A stretch of DNA of 64,000 bases from Chelonoidis abingdonii (GCF_003597395.2 NC_133770.1:288884436-288948435); one strand, 5' to 3'. Positions 33,204 to 45,169 are shown, counted from the first letter of the stretch. Notes: generated from the letters alone by a model not told the origin. Program-made: numbers and translations.

Positions 33204-33689
33204 AACTATTTTCTACCCAGCAAACCATCTGAATTACAGCAATGAGAGAACAGGTACTTATTTAGCAAATAGAGAATTAGATCCAAGAAGAACACATTAC
33301 ACCATATTAATGAAGAAGCAGGTAATGCAGATTTAACCATTTTAATTGACATAGAAAGCTGCTCTGTGAACATTTCACAAAATCGTATTTCTTTGTGCAG
33401 TTTCAAGTTTGTGAAGTTGGGTCTTTTAATTATAGGCTGAGCACAAGCCGTCTGCACATTCCTGTTAAGTTAAAATCAGATATAATGAGCTTTCAAAAAA
33501 ATCAGCGCTCAGGAACATGATTGTATATTTATACATTTTTGCTTGTTTGCACTTCACTGTTATATTTAGGCACTGTCTGGTGGGTCTTTTCAGTTTGATT
33601 TTGGCTTTCTCTCATAGTGCTTGCGGGGATGTTTTGGATATACCGGTGTACAAAGAAAGGGGTTATTTAAATTTTAGTTCTATTCAGGC
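33204..33689. other. Unassigned sequence
   Basis: No feature recognised. Confidence 0.45.
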
Positions 33690-33930
33690 AAATTTAAGTT
33701 AGAAAAAAGGCAGACTTTTTAACAGGGAGGGTGTTTACCCGCAGAACAAACTACCAAGGGCAGTGGTAGAGTCTGCATCTCTCGATGTTTTCAAATCAAG
33801 ACTGCAAACCTTTCTAAAAGATCTGCTCCCATTCAAACAAGAATTATTTCAGTGACGTTCTATGGCCTGTGTTATGAAGGAAGTCAGGCTAGATGATCAC
33901 AGTGGTCCCTTCTGGCCTTATAATCTATGA
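33690..33930 (+). mobile_element. CR1 LINE 3' end
   Basis: 'ttacccgcagaacaaactac' 'caagggcagtggtagagtct' is the end of ORF2 (N-K-L-P-like). Then come 'gaagtcaggctagatgatca', 'cagtggtcccttctggcctt' and 'ataatctatga'. Confidence 0.9.
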
Positions 33931-34052
33931 ACTATCGGCTTTAGTCACACACAAATGATTGGATAATTGCGTGAAACTCTTTAGCCTGTGTTATGCAGGA
34001 GGTCAGACTGTATGATCTAATAGTCCCTTCTGCTCTTAAAATCTATGAATCC
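33931..34052 (+). mobile_element. Second CR1 3' end in tandem
   Basis: 'gcctgtgttatgcaggaggt' 'cagactgtatgatctaatag' and 'ctcttaaaatctatgaatcc' repeat the 3' end just upstream in the same direction. It is either an independent insertion or a local duplication. Confidence 0.8.
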
Positions 34053-35734
34053 TTGGCTTTTGAGGCACAGTCTTTAGTAAGTCCCCAGAACTAGATTTTT
34101 CAAGTGCTCAGCACCCATAATTGGGGCCAGGTTTTAAAAGATCTGTTCTCCCAACACACTGAGCTTTTTTTTTTTTTTAATCGGGGCACTTACTTGTTAT
34201 ATCAAATGGAGAGCAAAAGTTCTTCTGAAAATCTGGCTCCAGTTATGGACACTAAATTCTTTGGAAGGTCTATCATCTGAGGACTTCTGATGATGCAAAA
34301 TAAGTCAGTATAGAAACGGAAAAAAGGCTGCATACCCAGGGACCACAAAATAGGAGGCCCATTCCATATTTAGGATAGGAACGAGGAAGGTGCTCAGATA
34401 CTACAGTGATGAGCAGCCTAAAAAAGAGGAGCCTGAAAAGAATAGATGGTCTGTGCAATGCAGAATGAAATGTCTGTTTGTAGCACAAAGGAAGTGAACC
34501 TAATGCAAAACCTCACTCTATGCAGAGAACAAGAGAACCAGGAGAGGAAGAGAACATCTTGGATATAATATTACTGAAGGGTGAGGAAGAACAGAGCACC
34601 AGTCTGAAGTAGTTAAGAGAATTATCTTGCATTTCCTTCACTAGCCTTATTATGGATCATTATTTGGTAAGCTCATGAAGACAAAATACCCAGTAGGTTG
34701 CAGCAGGTGGCTCTAAACTAGCAAGGCAACACTGCATGATGGTGACAAATCATCTGGACAACACTAAGGAAACCAAATTATGTTCATTCATTGTCTATGC
34801 CAATGAGCCCTCTGGGGAAGTCTGCATAGAGATGGAGAAAATTGGCTGGGACCTGAGGAGTAGGCCAGGAAGAACATAGATTGGGTGAAGACATTTCTAT
34901 ATTTTGTCCTTGCTCGAGCAAATTGTATCTCAGAAGAGGGGCAGGGAGTCAAAAATTGAGAGGATTAATAGTTGCAAAGGTGATATCGGACAGAGAGAAA
35001 AGGCAAAAAGATTGAGATATTGAAGCAGAAGGACAGAGAAAATGAAGAAAAAATAAGTGAAAAAACGGGAGAGATCAATGAAAGAAGAAAGACTGGTAAA
35101 TACAGGCTATGGAGAGAAAGTGGAGAAAAGTGCCTGAAAAGAAAAATGTAAATGTACAGTAAGAGAGGGAGGGAGGCGTGACAGAGGGTTGGAGAGAGAC
35201 ACACATTTAGGTACATCCATGAACTGATAACTGCATGACACCAGCTGTGAGGTTGCTGAGACCTACAGACATGAGCAGGGGGATGGACATCAAGGTGCAA
35301 AAGGGAGAAGGAGACATTCCTCCTGCTCCCATCCCAGAGAAAGAGTTGGAGAATACAATAAGATGTGGTGAATGACTGAGAGTCAGCTATACAGCCGGGC
35401 TTAGTAAACATGTTTATATCATTTGACATTAATAACAGAAAACTGCCAATAAAAGTGATAAAGAAAATATGTGTTATCCTGTAGAATGCCAGCTTTATGC
35501 TATCTAGTGTCCCCGCTGGTGTATTTTTATCTAATTCCAGGGCTGGTCACAGTGAGTTCTGCTTCATATTTCTAATATACATTACACTACCGGGAAATAA
35601 AGCAGACACCGGTTAAATTCATTGCTGCAGATGGCACAAGTTTCAGTGCCATGCTTTATATTACTATAAAACCAAGAAGAACTAGCTATTGTACATATGA
35701 AAAACAATACAAAACGAGCAACCCTCAAACCTCT
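34053..35734. other. Mostly unique sequence with a worn MITE and a purine-rich tract
   Basis: At about 34093-34250, 'actagatttttcaagtgctc' and 'gaaaatctggctccagttat' look like ends of an old palindromic element. The stretch 34930-35360 is strongly purine-rich on the plus strand ('gagagaaaaggcaaaaagat'), which creates a long but meaningless minus-strand frame (34965-35429). A poly-T tract lies at 34167-34178. Confidence 0.45.
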
Positions 35735-35815
35735 AGGGCATAGGATAGCTCAGGGGGTTGGTTACAGATGATGAAGTCTTTTAACCTCTAGGTTAGCTAG
35801 TTTCAAATACAGCCT
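35735..35815 (+). mobile_element. tRNA-derived SINE head, old
   Basis: 'ggcataggatagctcagggg' resembles an A box and 'aggttagctagtttcaaata' a B box at SINE-like spacing. The tail is not recognisable. Confidence 0.45.
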
Positions 35816-36160
35816 TGATGTGCAATGACCAAAAGCCTTTACCCTCTGAAAGCCGGCTGGTGGCCTCTGTGAATTAAATTGGTGGTCTCAACATAGATTC
35901 TAGTGATAAGCATCACCATTGCAAGAAGAACCATTGTCATAACTAAGTTGTCATGTGAAAATGCCACCTGAATGCTTCTGGAATGAAAGCCCCGGAGACT
36001 TATGAATGGTTTGGTAATTGGGATGGGGCCAACACATAGCAGCATGCAGACACCGCATAGTTCCAGATACTTTGAAGACTCCCACCACTAATGTAGCTGG
36101 AATAATGGAATACATGTACAGTAGCTATTTGTTCCCCAGGTCAGAAATCATAACAGTGTT
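35816..36160. other. Unassigned sequence
   Basis: No feature recognised. Confidence 0.45.
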
Positions 36161-36202
36161 CATAGAATCATAGAATATCAGCATTGGAAGGGACCTCAGG
36201 AG
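36161..36202 (-). mobile_element. CR1 or Cry I SINE 3' tail, minus strand
   Basis: 'catagaatcatagaatatca' 'gcattggaagggacctcagg' is only the last 40 bp of the tail, abutting another LINE piece of opposite direction. Confidence 0.8.
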
Positions 36203-36362
36203 GAGGTTTGTTCGAATGTGCAATAAGTTTCCAAGGAAAGTGGTAGACGCTTTACAGCTTAGCATTTATAATAGGGCTGGAAGGTCCACTCTGGGGTGCA
36301 GTCCGACACTAGCATGGGCTAAAAGACCCAATGGGTCCTTTCCAGCTTTAATTTATGTGAGT
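36203..36362 (+). mobile_element. Old LINE 3' end (CR1-like)
   Basis: 'gtgcaataagtttccaagga' 'aagtggtagacgctttacag' and 'ctaaaagacccaatgggtcc' 'tttccagctttaat' follow the order of a CR1-type ORF2 end and 3' tail. Confidence 0.6.
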
Positions 36363-36974
36363 TGCACAGGCAGAATGTGACAATTTGCATCTCTTTAAAT
36401 GGGTGAATAAGCTGAAATGTAACACACTCAATAAGTCTTATTGTTATTTATACAGTGCCATAGGAAGATCACTTACATTCTTGACATTCTTGCCTTGAAG
36501 AGCTTTTATTGTTAATAAGTCATAGCATTGGCAGAGATCCGGACAGTGCTGTAGGTAGATAGGGGATGGATTAAAAGCTCAAGCCCAGGGAAGGGGTAGA
36601 AGTTGCTTTCGGTGTGTTTTGTTTCACTTTTGAGTTTGATTGAGAGACTCCTGGGAGAAGCCCTGGGGCCATTGTTCTAACTGAGGCATGAAATGGAAAA
36701 AGAGACCTGGAGGGGTGGGAAGATGCAGATTGATGCCTAGTGTTGTGTGGGACACTGTCTCTGTGAGATGTTCATACTCTGGCAGGGTAAAGTGACCTGG
36801 CAGGAGGGCTGAGCCATGAGACGACCACCAGAGCAAGTGTTGGCAGGAAGCGCTAGGTGATGTAGGTGATGAATGAGCTAGTATGCCAGGCCCAGCCCAT
36901 GAGGGCGCTTGCCTGTGGTGAGTGCACTCTTCTACAGACAAGATTTACACACCTCTGAAAATCAGACCCTTTAG
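36363..36974. other. Unassigned sequence
   Basis: A short MIR-like piece may lie at 36435-36510. The 105-codon minus frame 36624-36941 has no domain. Confidence 0.4.
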
Positions 36975-37105
36975 TTCTGTGTCTTAGTTTGTCCATCTGC
37001 AAAACATACATACAATTTGCTGCCCTTGGATGTTTTAAGCATTAACTTGTGTTTACAAAGTTCTTTGACACCCTCTGGATGAAAGGTATTAGTGGGTGCC
37101 TCACG
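36975..37105 (+). mobile_element. MIR SINE, core and 3' part
   Basis: 'gtgtcttagtttgtccatct' 'gcaaaacatacatacaattt', then 'taacttgtgtttacaaagtt' 'ctttgacaccctctggatga' 'aaggtatt', the plus-strand MIR core order. Confidence 0.7.
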
Positions 37106-38118
37106 TTCTTTATTAGCTGTTATTGTGATTAGCAAATGAGAGAATTACAGCAGCAAATTCTAGTTCCTTCTTTCAGCAGTTGAGACAGACAAAAGACAAA
37201 GAAAAGATCTCTATTTTCTTTCCTGGGCAGCAGAGAGAAAGTGTGAGGCACATCTACAATAATTTTCAATTTGAGGAAGGTAGTGACCTGAATCTGGCTA
37301 ATATAATGAGAAAATTTGATTCATACTGAATCTCGAAAAGGAACATGTCCTACAAATTTAAACAAAAGGAAAATTAAGAAGCCATGTATGTCTTCAGAAG
37401 CCGAGGGATTCCATTTACCAGCCTATGGCCAAAAGTTAAAAACCTTTCAGGGAGACATGAGAATGTGGACATTTAGAAGAATCAATAGCAGGCAGAGTGA
37501 TATGCTGAATTGCAGACAGCGCAGACAAAGAAAGATTCTTATGACAAGAGGAATTGATGGTAGTTGCAGATGAAATGAATAGATGGAATGACTGGTGAAC
37601 ATCCTAAAATAATTCTGTACATATGAGGTCACAAATAGGGACATTAGCTCGTTTCTCACTACACTCTTCATAATTTTCCATCAACCCAGTCATGTCCACC
37701 CCAGCTTTTCTCCTTCCTGGGCTAATGCTGCTGTTGTACATGGGATATATAATTAGTGCTAAGCCCTAGAGGATGAATGTTGTAAAACCTCAGATCACCT
37801 CATTTCTGAGATTTCATATAGCACTCACAGGAATCCTTCCATGCCAGGACTTGGCACAAGGATGTGCAGATCCCAAATCTACAGTGCTACTACTTAAGTG
37901 AGAGAATAATCACCATAAGTTAGCAGTTAGCAACAGCCTTGTGATCACCAGCTCCTAGCAGCAAAAACTGCAACCCCTTACTCCCACTAACCCCGCTTTC
38001 TACACCCTCAGGCTGAGATTTCCAAACCTAACCAAAGCTTTAGCCAAACTCCTCCCAATGGTTTTAGTGGGAGTTGTGCAGCTGAAAGCTATAATAGGCT
38101 CTGGAAGAAAAAAAAAAC
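37106..38118. other. Unassigned sequence
   Basis: About 1 kb with no gene or clear repeat. At 38010-38090 'ctgagatttccaaacctaac' ... 'caatggttttagtgggagtt' may be a worn palindromic MITE. Confidence 0.4.
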
Positions 38119-38748
38119 ACCCCAGGGTTGCCACCTCTCAGGTACAAAAAGCCAGGACATCTGGGATGGTCCTGAGCCCATGAAGCTGGATAGCTAGCAG
38201 TGTGCACTCTTACAGATTTCCCAGGAAAGCTACTACAAGGGATTATAGGTCTCAAACCCAGGCCCACAATTGTGCTCACCTGAGTTACTGGAGAAAGAGA
38301 GTAGTGAAGTGCTAGCTTGCAAATACCCAACTCATGGATCTCCTCATTGGGGGAGATTTCCAGCCCCACCGATTCTCCGGGACATGTTACCTAAGCCAGA
38401 AAGAGGTCCAGGAAGTTGTCTGAGTAACTAGGTGAATCCCTAGCTGGCTGCTACTATGGACCCTGCCTACTTAACTGACTCTTGATTCCTGCTTCCCAGC
38501 CTGTTCCTGCCCTCCTCATCCCAGATGCCCATCTGCTCCTGGTACCTGCTTCTACCCCCTACCTCTCATGCTGACTCTGGCTTTGACCTCTGGCTCTGAC
38601 CTTTGACTTGGCAACTGACTCTGACCCCAGCTCTGGGTCCAGGCTTATGACTGTAACCAGGAGACCTGACCACCCGCACCTCCTGTCCCTACAGCTACCT
38701 CAAAAATGGGAACCTCTTGTGAAAACCCGGACAGTTGGCAACTCTGGT
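38119..38748. mobile_element. Possible DNA transposon with 'cagggttgcca' ends
   Basis: Left 'cagggttgccacctctcagg' and right 'ggacagttggcaactctg' are imperfect inverted ends of the CAG...CTG type. The interior at 38450-38640 has a pyrimidine-rich 'tctgacc/ctggctctg' stretch. No target duplication is seen. Confidence 0.4.
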
Positions 38749-39830
38749 CAGCAGAGGGCAATGCCACTACAACTTGACAAACTCACGGAATGTAATGATG
38801 AAATGATTGTCTGACCTAGGACCTCTTCCCAGCGATGCCACATGTATCACAGCATATGTGTGTGTGTATATATAAGAGCTTGGATTAAAGCCTAGAATCA
38901 GGAAACCCTGTCCAAAACCACAGAGAGATGAAAGAACATAGGTGCCTTTCATGCAGATGAGTAAGAGGCTGTTAATCTTTCTGCTTAAAGAAAGGTAAAA
39001 GCCTTTCTGTAAATATTCTTTGAAGCTTATCTGAAAAAAGAAAAAAGCTGGTGAATGTTTGAACTGATTTGAAAAACAGAGGCAGAAGAGGCATTGCAGA
39101 GAATCCTTGTAGTTGCATTTCTCCTTTCTGTGTGATCCAATCTTGTTCAGAATGTTACTCAACTGACCTGCAAACCTCTGTGAAAAAAAGAATATAAATA
39201 GTAAGAAACACACAGCAGTGAGTGGGGAGGAAAAGTCAAATGCTTTTCAGAAGTCTCTCTTTAGGAAATCAAGCGGTACTTTCAAGTAGTGCTTTACATT
39301 CTACTTCACATTGTCGATCTGGGTGGCAAGTGGGAGAGCTCAGAATAAAAGCTTTCTCCAACTTGTTAAAATGCTTTGATTGTTTGTTTAAAAGCCAAAC
39401 TGGATTTCTAAGAACTATTTTGTTTTGCACTGTAGACACTCCTCTACAGTCAGTGTTCTACAATAGAAGAGAAATATAGTCATCAGTGCTACATAGAGAG
39501 TCACCTGGCAAGAATACCATCTTTTCTATGTGACAATCAATGCAAAGAAAGGGGACTTGACAATTTGTGGAGTGGTGTTGCAAGCTTGGGAAAGGGAAGA
39601 ACCACACTTACTACATGTCAAAGGAGGGGTTTTAGAAATGAGAAACCATTGTTGCTATCATCAGTGGTGCTAGAAATCTCTGGCACTGTAGAAGCTTAGT
39701 TCAATGGCATCATGCAATTCAATAAAACTTTGTTGATCTGATAAGTTCTATAAGTGTTGCCAGAATATAAAAGAGATCAAACCAATGGATATTTGTCAGA
39801 GATTAATACAATCTCCTCAGGTCAGGCCTC
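38749..39830. other. Unassigned sequence
   Basis: No gene supported. A 148-codon minus frame (38767-39213) is rich in F and K from A/T tracts and has no domain. A TG/TA microsatellite is at 38853-38874. Confidence 0.45.
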
Positions 39831-39906
39831 TGGGGTGAAACCTTACCCCCAGCATAGTCAATGACAAAACTCCCCTTGACTTCAATGGAACCAAGATTTC
39901 ACCCCT
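39831..39906. mobile_element. Small palindromic MITE ('ggggtgaaacctt')
   Basis: 'ctggggtgaaaccttacccc' pairs with 'ggaaccaagatttcacccc', with 'cagcatagtcaatg' and 'cttgacttcaatgg' in the middle. Confidence 0.65.
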
Positions 39907-40069
39907 GGCATTTGGGGCTTTATCCCAGATCCTTTATAGTTTAAATCTGAGTAATTTGCAAGAAAATATAAGTGCCTGTATTTGCACAAACAAAGAAATG
40001 TTAACTTTAGGTCTGGTCTGTAAGAACCAGTAATCCAATAATTATGGAGGTATTGATATTGATGTCATG

Positions 40070-40305
40070 GTGGCAGTGTGGTTCTGTACATAACATAGAG
40101 CTAAAATTCCTCTGTTTCACACATCTGTGATTTAATTTCATCTCTTCACTTAGCACAATAACACAATTATATACCTACATCTTGGGTGAGGCTCTATGCC
40201 TCAATTTCCCCATCTAAAAAATGGTGATAATGATACTGACATCCTCTGTAAAGTGCTTTGAGACCTACTGATGAAAAACACTTATAAAAACTGTGTATTA
40301 TTATT
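40070..40305 (+). mobile_element. MIR SINE
   Basis: 'tatgcctcaatttccccatc' 'taaaaaatggtgataatgat', then 'ctgtaaagtgctttgagacc' 'tactgatgaaaaacacttat' is the MIR core and 3' part. The head (40070-40190) is diverged. Confidence 0.8.
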
Positions 40306-40964
40306 GAGGGCAGAGGATCATAGCTAGATGGAAGAAGGGTTCTGGATAGGTCCCTGTACAGAAAAGGGTAGTCAGAGGTTAAGAATCGCTAACCTAGATG
40401 CTATCCTGATCAGTGACAGGGGTTAATTTGGAAACAGTGTTGGAGAAAAGAGTTGACCTTATTCCTAATCAATGTCTTTATTGCACCAGCAGCCATCACT
40501 TTCCTCTGCCCACGGCACCAGCTTCATGTTCCCATTTATCCTGTTCTCACACAAGAGTCTTCCATGCCACCCCTTAAGATCAGAATGCCCTCCTCAAAGT
40601 AATCTATGGTACCACTACTGTCTCCTCTTTAAAACCCCTCCTCACACACACTTTTCCTGCAATGCCTCTAGCACACTGCCAGGTGATGAGGTTGGTGGTC
40701 AGCTAGGACTTGTGCTACTAATATTTTTATTTATCTTATTTTTTTTTTACAAAAAAAATCGGCATCTACAGATTGTGCACCTGGGTAGACTGTGCAAAAC
40801 ATGTTCATATCAAAATTACTGTTGTCTCTCTCACACCTATATCTTTTTGTTACAACCAATGGTTTTTTGTGGTCTTTAAACTTAGGCCTCCATTGATGCA
40901 AACAATTTCGTTTGAGCTTGTTTGATAGCTCATGTGTGAAGTGAAGCACATGCACATTTGGGCC
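40306..40964. other. Unassigned sequence
   Basis: No repeat recognised. The 135-codon plus frame 40472-40879 has no domain and crosses poly-T and poly-A tracts (40739-40758). Confidence 0.45.
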
Positions 40965-41085
40965 CTTAGATGGTAAGGTCTTAGGGAGAAGGACTGTCTT
41001 TTACTATATGCTTGTTCAGCACACTTCACAATGGAGCCCCAATCTGTTGGGACCTCTGGGCACTATTTTAATACAAATAATTAGG
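40965..41085 (+). mobile_element. CORE-SINE-like 3' fragment
   Basis: 'tggtaaggtcttagggagaa' 'ggactgtctttta', 'gttcagcacacttcacaatg', 'gagccccaatctgttgggac' and 'ctattttaatacaaataat' give the plus-strand order of the unit found reversed at 57540. Confidence 0.65.
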
Positions 41086-42459
41086 GAGGGGGAAAATTCA
41101 TTGCTACCCTTTCAAGTTCCACTCACAGCATAAGCCTCACCCACTTGAGATGGCAAACTGAGATGACTCAGCGCCTTGTGCAGATGTTAAAAATATGATT
41201 GTGCATGATCTTTTGGTTAAGCTTCCCTTCATTTGGGTTCAAATTCACCAATGGGGTCTTCTAGGCTCCTTGATAGGATGCAAATGCCTTTGGGGGGCTC
41301 CTTAAACTCAGCTCCTACATTGAAGAGGAAAACAGAAATGGTAATTTCTCACAAACCTACCAAAAGGAGCTGTCACTCCGAGTAGATTGCGCAGATCTTG
41401 ATAATATGATTGTCCTTCTTTTTTCTAATGTAATGGCTGTCCTTTTGACTAACACAATAGAAACTTAACCAGGGAACCTCAAAAGCTAAAAACACAACGT
41501 TAGCCCTTAAGATAAACCTGGCTACATGGGGCTGTAACACACTTATAATCTTGGTGAACTGGGCAAAGTGGGGACCTGTAACACGCTCACTAGTTGTTTA
41601 CACTTACATGCTGTGAGATAGTTAACAATATTGATTTCACAGTATTATGAAAGTCAGCAAAAATTCCATCTTCCATTTTTGGTCCTAGGAGATCCAAAAG
41701 TCAGCTTGGTTAGTGAGTAAACTGGTATCCAAGTGAGTTTGGAAAATGTTTGCTTCCATGTTTGCTCCCATCTAGAACAATTTCCGAGCATACTTCCTTA
41801 AACTGAAATAAAACTGAAATTGGAGTTTTCGTGTAAAAGTGCAACCAACTATTTGTATAATGACACTGAAGAGATATTGACCTGCTTCCTGGACTCTTTT
41901 GTTGCATTTTAGTACTTGGAAAGGTTTAAAGGGAAATTGATGGCGACAGACATTTTTTTAAATGTCACATTGCTCTAAAAATGGATTTTCATCCTTTAAT
42001 AATCTCACTCTGATATCTTAAATGTTACAGAGCTGCTCAATGACAGTATTTAATTTTCTATTCAGAATTTTCTAAACTCTAAGTGTGTAGATGTCCTCCA
42101 GAAAGATAATATTCTGACAATGTATTTCACAAATAAATTATCTAGAATTAAATGGGAAGCAAGTGATTGGAGTACATTGTTCATAACTGAAACAACCTTT
42201 CACAAGAATTTTTTTTAAAGAAAAAATTACCATGATTCTGCTGCCAGTTTTCTGAATAATGCCAAAAACCAAAGTGCTATACTGATAAATATTCCATTAG
42301 GACCCAATCATAGTCTTATTGACATAAATAGCAAAGCTCCCATTAACTTAAGTGAGACAAAAATGAAAGAACTAACATAATGAATTACTACTGCATAGAT
42401 TCCAACAGTAGAAATGGACATTCTCTCGTTTTTCAAAAAAATCTATGATTGTGTATGCA
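41086..42459. other. Unique sequence
   Basis: About 1.4 kb with no recognised gene or repeat, apart from a possible worn MITE at 42300-42360 ('cttattgacataaatagcaa' 'agctcccattaacttaag'). Confidence 0.45.
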
Positions 42460-42785
42460 CTTTAGAGGTGGTGAAAGTTTTGGCATTTCCCACCGAAACA
42501 AGAAAACTTGGAAGACATTCATTCAGGTTAAACAAAACACTTCAGATTGGTGGGGGACAGATAGTTTGTTGGTTTGAGCATTGATTTGCTAAATCCAGGG
42601 TTGTGAGTTCAATCCTTATAGGGGCCCCTTAAGGATATGAGACAAAAATCTGTTTGGGGAGTGGTCCTACCTTGACTACAGGGTTGGACTAGATAGTCTA
42701 CTGAGGTCCTTTTCAACCCTGGTATTTTATGAAATGTTGATTCAAAACAAAATGTTTTGTTTCAATGTTTCCAGAATTTGGGTAC
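42460..42785. mobile_element. AT-rich MITE piece hosting a SINE
   Basis: 'gtgaaagttttggcatttcc' before and 'caaaacaaaatgttttgttt' after the SINE share the vocabulary of the 43004 family. Ends are worn. Confidence 0.4.
42551..42732 (+). mobile_element. Cry I-type tRNA SINE, full length
   Basis: The tRNA-derived head has an A box in 'gatagtttgttggtttgagc' (42560-42579) and a B box in 'ggttgtgagttcaatcc' (42599-42615). A unique middle follows, then the CR1-like tail 'gggttggactagatagtcta' 'ctgaggtccttttcaaccct' 'ggtattttatga'. Head and tail are complete; base changes in the A box suggest it is old. It is transcribed by Pol III and mobilised by CR1 in the family. Confidence 0.9.
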
Positions 42786-43003
42786 CCTGTTTGAGAATCT
42801 CTGCTGTAACTCTGCCTTTCTTGAGTTCCAGAGTTTTGTTTTGTTTTAACCCTAACATTCTCAAAAAGTAATATGCACTGAAACCACCTATAAGAGTCTT
42901 GTTTCACCATCACAAAGGGGCATTTTTCTAGTGCAATAGATGCACATTGTGCTTTACAAAACACTGACTAAAGTATGATCTTGGTCCTGAAGAACCTGCA
43001 AGT

Positions 43004-43888
43004 AGAGCTGAGTGAAAATCAGAATTTCCATCCAGTAGGAAATTTTGATATTTCAACACTGAAACAATGAAAACTTTGGAAAAACTTTTATTTGGAAATG
43101 CTGAAACAAAACATTTCCTTGTAATTGATCGAATTCTGATGTTTTGACTAGGGCCACCCAGAGGATTCCGAGGGCCTGGGGTCTTCGGCAGCGGGGGGCC
43201 CCCCCTCGGCAGTAATTCAGCGGTGGGGGATTCTTCTGTTCCAGGACCCGCTGCCGAAGGGCCCCGAAGATCCGCGGCGGGAGCCCCCTGAAGCCAAATT
43301 ACCGCCCAAGTGGGATCTTCAGGGCCCTTTGGCAGCGGGTTCCGGAACGGAAGGGCCCTCCACCGCCAAATTACCGCCGAAGACCCGGCTGCACTTCGGC
43401 GACAGGTCTGCTTTGACGGTAATTCGCTGGCGGGGGTCCTTCTGCCTCGGAGCGGAAGGACCCCCCTGCCAGCAAAGACCAGGAGTGGAACAAGCTCTGG
43501 GGGCCGGGCCCCATGAGAGTTTTCCGGGGCCCCCATAGCGAATGAAGGACCCGCTCCACGGGCCTCGAAAAACTCTTGTGGGGGCCTGGGACAAATTGCA
43601 CCTCTTGCCCCCCACCCCGAGCAGGCCTGCATAAGGCACTGAAGCACCATGGGCAGATTAAGTTTACTGTCCAACTGACTCAAACCTAAATGTTTTGTTT
43701 CATTTTGACAAACTGAAATATTTTGATTTGACTTGAACCAACTGGAAACAAAATATCTGATTGTGAATTTCCCAATGCAAAGTTGATTTAAAAAATCAGT
43801 AAAATCTATTTTTTTTCCAAGGAATTTTTTTTTTTTGGCAGAAACTGCATTTTCTGTCAAAAAAATCATTTTGATGGGAAATTCCTAA
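43004..43888. mobile_element. AT-rich MITE with nested GC-rich element
   Basis: The outer ends are 'agagctgagtgaaaatcaga' and 'tgatgggaaattcctaact'. Many 'gaaacaaaacattt', 'aaatgttttgtttca' words are inverted between the two halves. It is split by the GC-rich element at 43150-43629. The long minus frame across it (42928-43869) is an artefact of the insert. Confidence 0.5.
43150..43629. mobile_element. GC-rich hairpin element nested in the MITE
   Basis: About 480 bp of very GC- and CpG-rich sequence in AT-rich surroundings, beginning 'agggccacccagaggattcc' and ending 'ccccgagcaggcctg'. It contains a strong inverted repeat: 43206-43273 pairs with 43312-43380 (for example 'acccgctgccgaagggcccc' against 'gggccctttggcagcgggtt'). 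A second small hairpin lies at 43430-43475. It resembles a common turtle repeat; its superfamily is uncertain. Confidence 0.65.
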
Positions 43889-44723
43889 CTATCTCTTCTT
43901 GAAGTGTCACTCAGATAGGGCAACCATCCCAATGGTGTGTGCGTGTTGGGGGTGGAAGGGGAGAGAGAATGTAGATGGTTTCTTTGATGAATCAGGCAGA
44001 ATAACTTTGTTCCAGTATCTTCTTTGGAATGTTTACTGAGCTTAATATAATTACCCAACAGGATCTCAGCAGGAACTAATGTTTGACCTTTATTCCTAAC
44101 AGGAATGAACTGGGTTAGAATAACGTTTTCCTGCAGTTACATTTGCTGCAATATCAACATAATTTTTCAGGGATGTTTTTTTTTTTAAGGAAGTAAAACC
44201 AAAGCCTAGGGCTCTGGATTCTTTCTTATCTCTTATGCTATCACTTCTTGGTACTTTCTTGTTATTAATTACACAGGCCTTTCTTTTGCTAGCACATTTT
44301 TAATATCAAAGGATGAAGAGGGGATAAGCCGTTTAAACTGAGCGAGATTAAATGACATGAAACCTGAACAATCATAATTGGATTTAACATGAATGCAAGT
44401 GCTTATCCTAATTGTTCACTTTTCAAAGCCAGTATAAAAAACCACCACCATGACTCTGTGGGATTCTCACTTATGTGCTATCCTGGTGGCTTTCTATGTC
44501 AGATTTTCCAGCTGTGCAAATGTATTTAGCAGTTAACAAACACAAGATAGATGGAAGAGGTAAAACTCTTTACGTTTAGTATTCAATTACATTTGAGACT
44601 GAAGAATTTCTGTCAGCTGAGCCTTACAGAGTCTTCAAACTCACCTGTTTAACTCTACGGTATGCAAATGAACTCACACAGGTGATTTCTATAGCACAAT
44701 TTGAAGTTGAAAACAGTTGTACC
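43889..44723. other. Unique AT-rich sequence, possible conserved non-coding element
   Basis: No gene or repeat recognised. 44280-44480 has a non-random, AT-rich texture with TAAT cores ('cataattggatt', 'ctaattgttc'). Conservation untested. Confidence 0.35.
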
Positions 44724-45009
44724 TGTGGCTATGTTTACAATGCAATAACAGCCCTATGGCACCGAGTCTCAGAGCCCAGGTCAACTGTCTTGGACTATGG
44801 GGCTAAAAATAGCAGTGCAAGTGTTCAGGCTCAGAGAGGAGCCCGCTTTCTGAGACTCGTAGGTTTCAGAGCCTGGGCTCCAGCCTGAGCTTGGATGCCT
44901 ACACTATATTTTTAGCCCCACAGCCTGAGCCCTGTGAGCCCAAGTCAGTTGACTCAGGCTCTGAGACTTGGTGCCACATGGTCTTTATTGCAGTGTAGAC
45001 ATGCCCTGC
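44724..45009. mobile_element. MITE with 'gtctacactgcaataa' inverted ends
   Basis: Left 'tggctatgtttacaatgcaa' and right 'attgcagtgtagacatgccc' are inverted. Inner parts also pair ('gagcccaggtcaactgtctt' with 'gcccaagtcagttgactcag'), so most of the element can fold back. Confidence 0.75.
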
Positions 45010-45169
45010 AAAACAGCAATGTTTATGTGATGCTGGGTATTAGGGTCTTTCCTTCCAGCAGTTTATGTTAATTACAGAAGAGTCTCAACAGGTGGCTTTG
45101 GCTGAATGCAGGTGTCCAAAATTGTCTTCATCTATGTAATCCCTTCCATCCCCTTTGTAACTTCATCCT

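Noticed and set aside
34965..35429. 154-codon minus-strand frame
   Set aside because: Produced by a purine-rich tract; the translation is a run of S, F, L and P without motifs.
38767..39213. 148-codon minus-strand frame
   Set aside because: Low-complexity F/K/S-rich translation with no domain; includes a TG microsatellite.
40472..40879. 135-codon plus-strand frame with a hydrophobic run
   Set aside because: The hydrophobic stretch is translated poly-T; no signal, domain or context supports a gene.
42551..42620. Possible tRNA gene (A and B boxes)
   Set aside because: The boxes belong to a Cry I-type SINE head; the A box is mutated and a CR1-like tail follows.
42928..43869. 313-codon open frame on the minus strand, the longest in the window
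   Set aside because: It runs through an AT-rich MITE and the GC-rich hairpin element nested in it. The proline/glycine-rich middle comes from the GC-rich repeat, and no domain is recognisable.
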